From positions 1-32,168 of the IMG/VR virus record IMGVR_UViG_3300006315_000090: a DNA stretch of 32,168 nt; one strand, written 5' to 3'. The first letter of the stretch is position 1, and each line of letters opens with the position of its first letter. Positions 28,483 to 32,168 of the stretch are shown here, piece by piece. The translations under genes were made by a program, and so were the position numbers. This DNA comes from a virus. A model generated the notes under the pieces. The model had not been told where the DNA came from, made no database searches, and saw nothing but the letters and a program-made list of their open reading frames with translations.

Positions 28483-29520
28483 TTACCTTGCTGTTCCTGC
28501 TTTAGAGTTACTGGATACCATCGGAAATTCTGCAAATGCCATGTAGTTATAAGTATCACTAGCACCATTTAAATCATGACCTGCACCAGAACTTCTTGGT
28601 TTAAATCCGTTTGAAAGAATATCACATTTATTGGCTGCACCTTGTGATGCTGAAGTTGCATTAGCTTTGAAATAATTATTATCTGGATTATACCCAACTC
28701 TTTTATCATCCATGATTAACCAATCTCCTACATCATTTGATTGTTTTACCATTAAAAAAGCTGGTCTAAATCCTGTATAAATAAAAGGACCATCATCATT
28801 ATTATTCCCATAATATTTTCCAAAGGATGAAAATCCCTTAACAGGTGCAAAAGCATACATGATATAAGTAGGTGAACCAGAAGAACTATTAGTATTTCCA
28901 GCAGTTCCTAAATGAATTAAAGTATCCGTTGGAGCACTATCATTCCAAGCTGCTGAGTTAGTTACTGGTGCAGCAGTAGTATCTAAAACCATATATTTTC
29001 CAGCACCAGTACCTTGATGATACACCCACCAAGCATCTGCTGCACTTACTTTTTTAACTATTACACATTCAGGTGCTGTTCCCAAACCATGAGCAATGGT
29101 ACCATTAGAACTTGTACCAGCATATTGATATATTCCAACTCCTGATGTAGTATTAATTGAATAAGCTGAAGGTGTTATGGTTCCACCAGAAAGTCCTGAA
29201 GTTGTTCCTGCTTTCCAATTCCAAGCTGAATAATCGTCTGTATTAGTATTAACCCCTGTTTCAGTTCCAACAGCGAAACCATCTGCGTTCCAAGATGTTA
29301 ATGAATTTGCATTAGTTCCTTCTCCAAGATTGGCATTAGGATAAATTTCTTTAGTAGCTCCTCTAACACTATCATAAGCTCTATGATATTCAGAATTATC
29401 TCCTTTAATCCAAGTAAAATCAGGTTGAAATCCTGCTCCTGAAATAGTTTGAGTAGAACCATTTCCAGTATAGAGTAAGGGTTTAAAAAAATCTGAAGGT
29501 TGAAAAGAAATAAAAGCCAT
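28483..29520 (-). CDS. DUF7483-like receptor-binding protein, copy 2 (345 aa)
   Basis: MAFISFQPSDFFKPLLYTGN, GAGFQPDFTWIKGDNSEYHR, WNADGFAVGTET, YSAWNWKAGT, HGLGTAPECVIVKKV and GPFIYTGFRPAFLMVKQS repeat the pattern of copy 1, with the same SSNSKAGTAR end. The DNA is also alike at the 3' end (24976 onward against 28489 onward), indicating a fairly recent duplication there, whereas the interior has diverged. Likely a distal tail receptor-binding component. Confidence 0.78.
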   Translation of the reverse strand: MAFISFQPSDFFKPLLYTGNGSTQTISGAGFQPDFTWIKGDNSEYHRAYDSVRGATKEIYPNANLGEGTNANSLTSWNADGFAVGTETGVNTNTDDYSAWNWKAGTTSGLSGGTITPSAYSINTTSGVGIYQYAGTSSNGTIAHGLGTAPECVIVKKVSAADAWWVYHQGTGAGKYMVLDTTAAPVTNSAAWNDSAPTDTLIHLGTAGNTNSSSGSPTYIMYAFAPVKGFSSFGKYYGNNNDDGPFIYTGFRPAFLMVKQSNDVGDWLIMDDKRVGYNPDNNYFKANATSASQGAANKCDILSNGFKPRSSGAGHDLNGASDTYNYMAFAEFPMVSSNSKAGTAR

Positions 29521-29526
29521 AATTAA

Positions 29527-30894
29527 TTATCCATAAGTTGCTATATTGTTTGTACATAAAGCTCTAAAATCTTTACTAGAGCCATCAAAAGTTCCTGCAC
29601 TTGGGTCGTATTCAAATTGTCCTTCGCCTCCAGCATCAGCTACCGCAGAACTTACAGCAGTAGTTCCGAAATATCCATTACCAAAATTCATATCTCCCCC
29701 TGCGGCTGCACTTTGTGCACCATCAGCAGCAGCAAAATAATAACTATCATTAGTAATATCTATTCCAGTTCCACTATTTAAAACTGTACCATTTTTTGCA
29801 TAGTAAAGTTTGTTTGCGTCAAGGTCTAAATAAATTCCTATAATATCGTTTTGTGCAGTTGTTCCTGAAATATCACTTTGACCTGTTGAGCCAGAATTTT
29901 GGTAGTAGACAATTCCATCAGCAAAACTTAATCCATAACCATTTCCTGCCGCCATATAAGAGCTTGAAAAAATCTTACTGGTATTTTGTGAACTATTAGC
30001 TGTACTTGGAGAAGCAATCCCAGCTAAAATATTTGCATCTGAAGTAGTTAATTTAAATTCTGCGTACCATTTTCCTTTTCCATGAGCCGCTAATGTAGAA
30101 AATAAAGTATTATAAGTATTAGTACTAGAGGAACCTACTAAAGTATTATTTCCATTGATTAAAGGATTTGACCAAGAAGTTCCCCCAAAATATAGAGGAT
30201 TACCAGTTGCAAAATTATTATCAGGAGTATCTTTAGTTTGTGTCATTGTTCCTGAAAGTGTAAAATCATTTGTATTACCACTACTATCATCTCCAAAAGC
30301 AGAATTGTCTTGGAATTTTAAAAAATATCCATTAGTTCCATAAGAAACTGAAGGAGAAGTTTTTGCTATCCAAATTCCTGAAGTGGAATCTGTTTCTCCA
30401 AAGTCGGAAGCTGCATAAGCATAACCATCACAGAAATGAACATGAGCCATAAGTCCATTAAAGAAAGTAGTAGTCCCAAGTGCTCTTGCTCCTATTTCTT
30501 GTGGAGCTGTACTATTCATAGTTGAGTTAAGACTTGAGCTGGGGTCTGTAGTAGCACTAAAAGCAGTTTGTTCTACTCCATTAATATAAACTTTCATTCT
30601 GTCTCCTGCAGTAGCATTAGCACTATCCCACACTACAACGATATGATACCAAGCTGAAGGGTCTCTTTGATATGCCGAAGTAGTTCTTCTTGCATCTACT
30701 CCGCCACCTGTAACATTATAATAATCTATTTGATTACTTCCTGCGTCTAATTCTGTGTAATTATTCACATCAGTAAAAGCACAAAATAAGCATCCTGATG
30801 CAGCATTGGTAGATTTTTTAATCCAACCACTCCAAGTCCATTTAACTTGGTTGCTTGATGAGCTTGGTGTTCTATGTAGTCTTGTACTAGCCAT
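29527..30894 (-). CDS. LamG + SPRY-type tail protein, copy 2 (455 aa)
   Basis: LamG half: QVKWTWSGWIKKSTNAASGC, SAWYHIVVVWDSANATAGDR and VYINGVEQTAF. SPRY-like half: KWYAEFKLTTSDANILAGIA and NDIIGIYLDLDANKLYYAKN. The linker GIWIAKTSPSVSYGTNGYFL is nearly identical to that in copy 1 (GIWVAKTSPSVTYGTNGYFL). It is paralogous along its full length to 26042-27385, the most variable parts being the loops. Start overlaps the upstream stop by one base. Confidence 0.82.
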   Translation of the reverse strand: MASTRLHRTPSSSSNQVKWTWSGWIKKSTNAASGCLFCAFTDVNNYTELDAGSNQIDYYNVTGGGVDARRTTSAYQRDPSAWYHIVVVWDSANATAGDRMKVYINGVEQTAFSATTDPSSSLNSTMNSTAPQEIGARALGTTTFFNGLMAHVHFCDGYAYAASDFGETDSTSGIWIAKTSPSVSYGTNGYFLKFQDNSAFGDDSSGNTNDFTLSGTMTQTKDTPDNNFATGNPLYFGGTSWSNPLINGNNTLVGSSSTNTYNTLFSTLAAHGKGKWYAEFKLTTSDANILAGIASPSTANSSQNTSKIFSSSYMAAGNGYGLSFADGIVYYQNSGSTGQSDISGTTAQNDIIGIYLDLDANKLYYAKNGTVLNSGTGIDITNDSYYFAAADGAQSAAAGGDMNFGNGYFGTTAVSSAVADAGGEGQFEYDPSAGTFDGSSKDFRALCTNNIATYG

Positions 30895-31631
30895 TAATTA
30901 AACTGTCCTCCTTGTCCTATTGAAAAACTCCAAGTCATACTAAAAGCTCTAACTGAAGTTTGACCCTCTGCATCGGTTGCAGTAACTGTAAAATTATCAG
31001 TCGCTGCTGAAGAATGTTGAGTTTGAGTTCCAGTAATTGTACAACTACCTGACCCAGATGTAAATGTTAAACCAGTTGCAATAGCTCCACTTGTTATAGC
31101 AAAAGATGTTGCATCAGTACAAGTTAATGTTTGTGTACTAATAGCAGCTCCTCCTGCAAAAGTTCCTAAACTTCCTGCTGCTGTAACCCATACTGGTTCA
31201 TCAGAAACAGTTAGTAAAGCAGTTGAACTTCTAACAGCATTACCATCATTGTTTTCTACTCTTAAATAATATGTGCCATCTGTTGGTAATGTAAAGGTTG
31301 CACTTATTGAAGTTGCACTTGTGTAAGTTATACTATCTGCATTTACAATAGCTCCAGTAGAATTAATCGCCTGAACTTGAGGAACACTTATAAAATTAGT
31401 TCCAGTTATTGTAACTGCAGTTGCAGCATTTGTAATTACACTTGGTGATATAGAAGTTATTGTAGGTTTTGTTTCTCCTACAGTAACACTACCACCTAAG
31501 CTAACAGGTGAACTATTAATTGTAATAGAACTATTAGCTAATTTTGCATTTGTAATTGCACTATCAGGTATCTTTGCAACTGTTACTGCACTATCTGCTA
31601 TTCCACCTGAAGTTACTTTTGTTTGTGCCAT
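30894..31631 (-). CDS. TIG/IPT and Ig-like tail protein, copy 2 (245 aa)
   Basis: Shorter than copy 1: it lacks the fibre-head segment and starts with the repetitive stretch (GGIADSAVTVAKIPDSAITN), followed by the TIG domain (KPTITSISPSVITNAATAVT, GTYYLRVENNDGNAV) and the Ig-like domain (TDNFTVTATDAEGQTSVRAF). The TIG region is nearly identical in protein sequence to copy 1. Lacking the attachment head, it probably assembles onto another fibre component rather than directly on the tail. Confidence 0.78.
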   Translation of the reverse strand: MAQTKVTSGGIADSAVTVAKIPDSAITNAKLANSSITINSSPVSLGGSVTVGETKPTITSISPSVITNAATAVTITGTNFISVPQVQAINSTGAIVNADSITYTSATSISATFTLPTDGTYYLRVENNDGNAVRSSTALLTVSDEPVWVTAAGSLGTFAGGAAISTQTLTCTDATSFAITSGAIATGLTFTSGSGSCTITGTQTQHSSAATDNFTVTATDAEGQTSVRAFSMTWSFSIGQGGQFN

Positions 31632-31632
31632 A

Positions 31633-32168
31633 TTATCTCGCTGTTCTTATTACATTTGTACTTCCAACAATAGGTTGTCCTATTGCAAGAAAATTATAAA
31701 TTCCACCATCTGCATTAATATAAGTACTTGTTGTTCTTAATTTAAAACCTGTTGAATAAAAATCTATTGGTGCTCCACCTGCTCCTGGTAAAGTATGAAC
31801 ATCAGGTAAATAGAAATCATAAGTAGGATTATATCTTCCATTAGAACCAGTAATTGCATCTCCTGCTACTGAAGTTTGTAAAGTCCAATTCTCAGAACTA
31901 TCTGCTCTTTTTGTCATAACAAAAGTTGGTTTAAAACCACAAGCTATATAACTTCCTATTGCTTGACCATTACCCATATAATTAGCTGCTAATTGATAAC
32001 CAGGTACATCAGCCCAAGCATAACAAATAAAAGTTTTACCTGAACCATTTGTTTGTCCATCAGAACCAAAAGAAATTAGAGTATCAGTTGGTGATGTTGA
32101 ATTCCACATATTACTAGCACCTGTTCCTTTAGCTGCACTATCATTTAAAACTAAAGAAGTACAAAAAT
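31633..32168 (-). CDS. DUF7483-like receptor-binding protein, copy 3 (partial at window edge)
   Basis: The frame is open through the right edge; upstream of the internal Met at 32109 it continues as FCTSLVLNDSAAKGTGASN, which aligns with copy 2 (YMVLDTTAAPVTNSAAWNDS), so the gene starts outside the window. The visible part has WNSTSPTDTLISFGSDGQTN, GSYIACGFKPTFVMTKRADS and DFYSTGFKLRT, ending GSTNVIRTAR. It is the most diverged of the three copies and implies a further LamG/TIG pair or other fibre genes to the right. Confidence 0.72.
   Translation of the reverse strand, partial: FCTSLVLNDSAAKGTGASNMWNSTSPTDTLISFGSDGQTNGSGKTFICYAWADVPGYQLAANYMGNGQAIGSYIACGFKPTFVMTKRADSSENWTLQTSVAGDAITGSNGRYNPTYDFYLPDVHTLPGAGGAPIDFYSTGFKLRTTSTYINADGGIYNFLAIGQPIVGSTNVIRTAR

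Noticed and set aside
1-32168. CRISPR arrays, tRNA genes, insertion sequences, integrase, phage RNA polymerase
   Set aside because: Looked for on both strands; no regularly spaced direct repeats, cloverleaf, transposase DDE or tyrosine-recombinase motifs, or single-subunit RNA polymerase were seen.

Overview
The window is AT-rich (roughly two-thirds A+T by eye), densely packed with short overlapping genes, and is almost entirely one tailed-phage genome of the T7-like podovirus grade. The left 0.3 kb is bacterial: the divergent start of a UbiK/BMFP-type gene and the first ~44 codons of lgt, a gene pair typical of alphaproteobacteria. Base composition, the Lgt sequence and the phage gene repertoire point to a SAR11 (Pelagibacter-like) host and a pelagiphage-like virus. 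That assignment is inference. I see no integrase, RNA polymerase, terminase, portal or capsid gene. The head genes presumably lie beyond the right edge.

Layout: (1) 1-~325, host DNA, with lgt broken and joined in frame to a phage reading frame. (2) 493-11132, + strand: small early genes, a LexA-type DNA-binding protein with no protease domain (1879-2091), a strong sigma70-like promoter at 2152-2180, a PD-(D/E)XK-like protein, a zinc-ribbon protein, a lipoprotein, then the replication block (ssDNA-binding protein, primase-helicase, family A DNA polymerase, RecB-like exonuclease) and accessory genes including a stand-alone SET-domain protein and a DUF3310 protein. (3) 11129-13838, - strand: a lysis and host-takeover cassette under a perfect TTGACA-17-TATAAT promoter. 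It holds an Hsp20 chaperone, a three-TM holin, several one-TM coiled-coil proteins, a 21-residue cationic peptide, a cysteine-rich metallothionein-like peptide of 50 residues, a 21-residue polylysine peptide and spanin-like lipoproteins. (4) 13921-24960, - strand: virion-interior proteins, including a 1385-residue protein ending in a GH24 lysozyme, a HlyC-like lysine acyltransferase homologue and Ala/Gln/Asn/Thr-rich repeat proteins. (5) 24972-32168, - strand: two full copies and part of a third of a three-gene receptor-binding cassette (TIG/Ig protein, LamG+SPRY protein, DUF7483-like protein).

How it fits together: the two arms converge at 11129-11132. All promoters I can read are host sigma70-like, so transcription probably uses host RNA polymerase. 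Two of them (left early arm, lysis arm) carry a palindrome over the -10 box that shares CCT-N10-AGG, a plausible common operator for the LexA-like protein. A third promoter (4899-4927) fires into a strong intrinsic terminator just ahead of the primase gene, suggesting attenuation or a small RNA.

The most novel-looking items are the metallothionein-like gene, the SET and HlyC-like lysine-modifying enzymes, the lgt-phage junction, and the repressor/operator/attenuator wiring. Family assignments come from motif recognition only; no database search was run.
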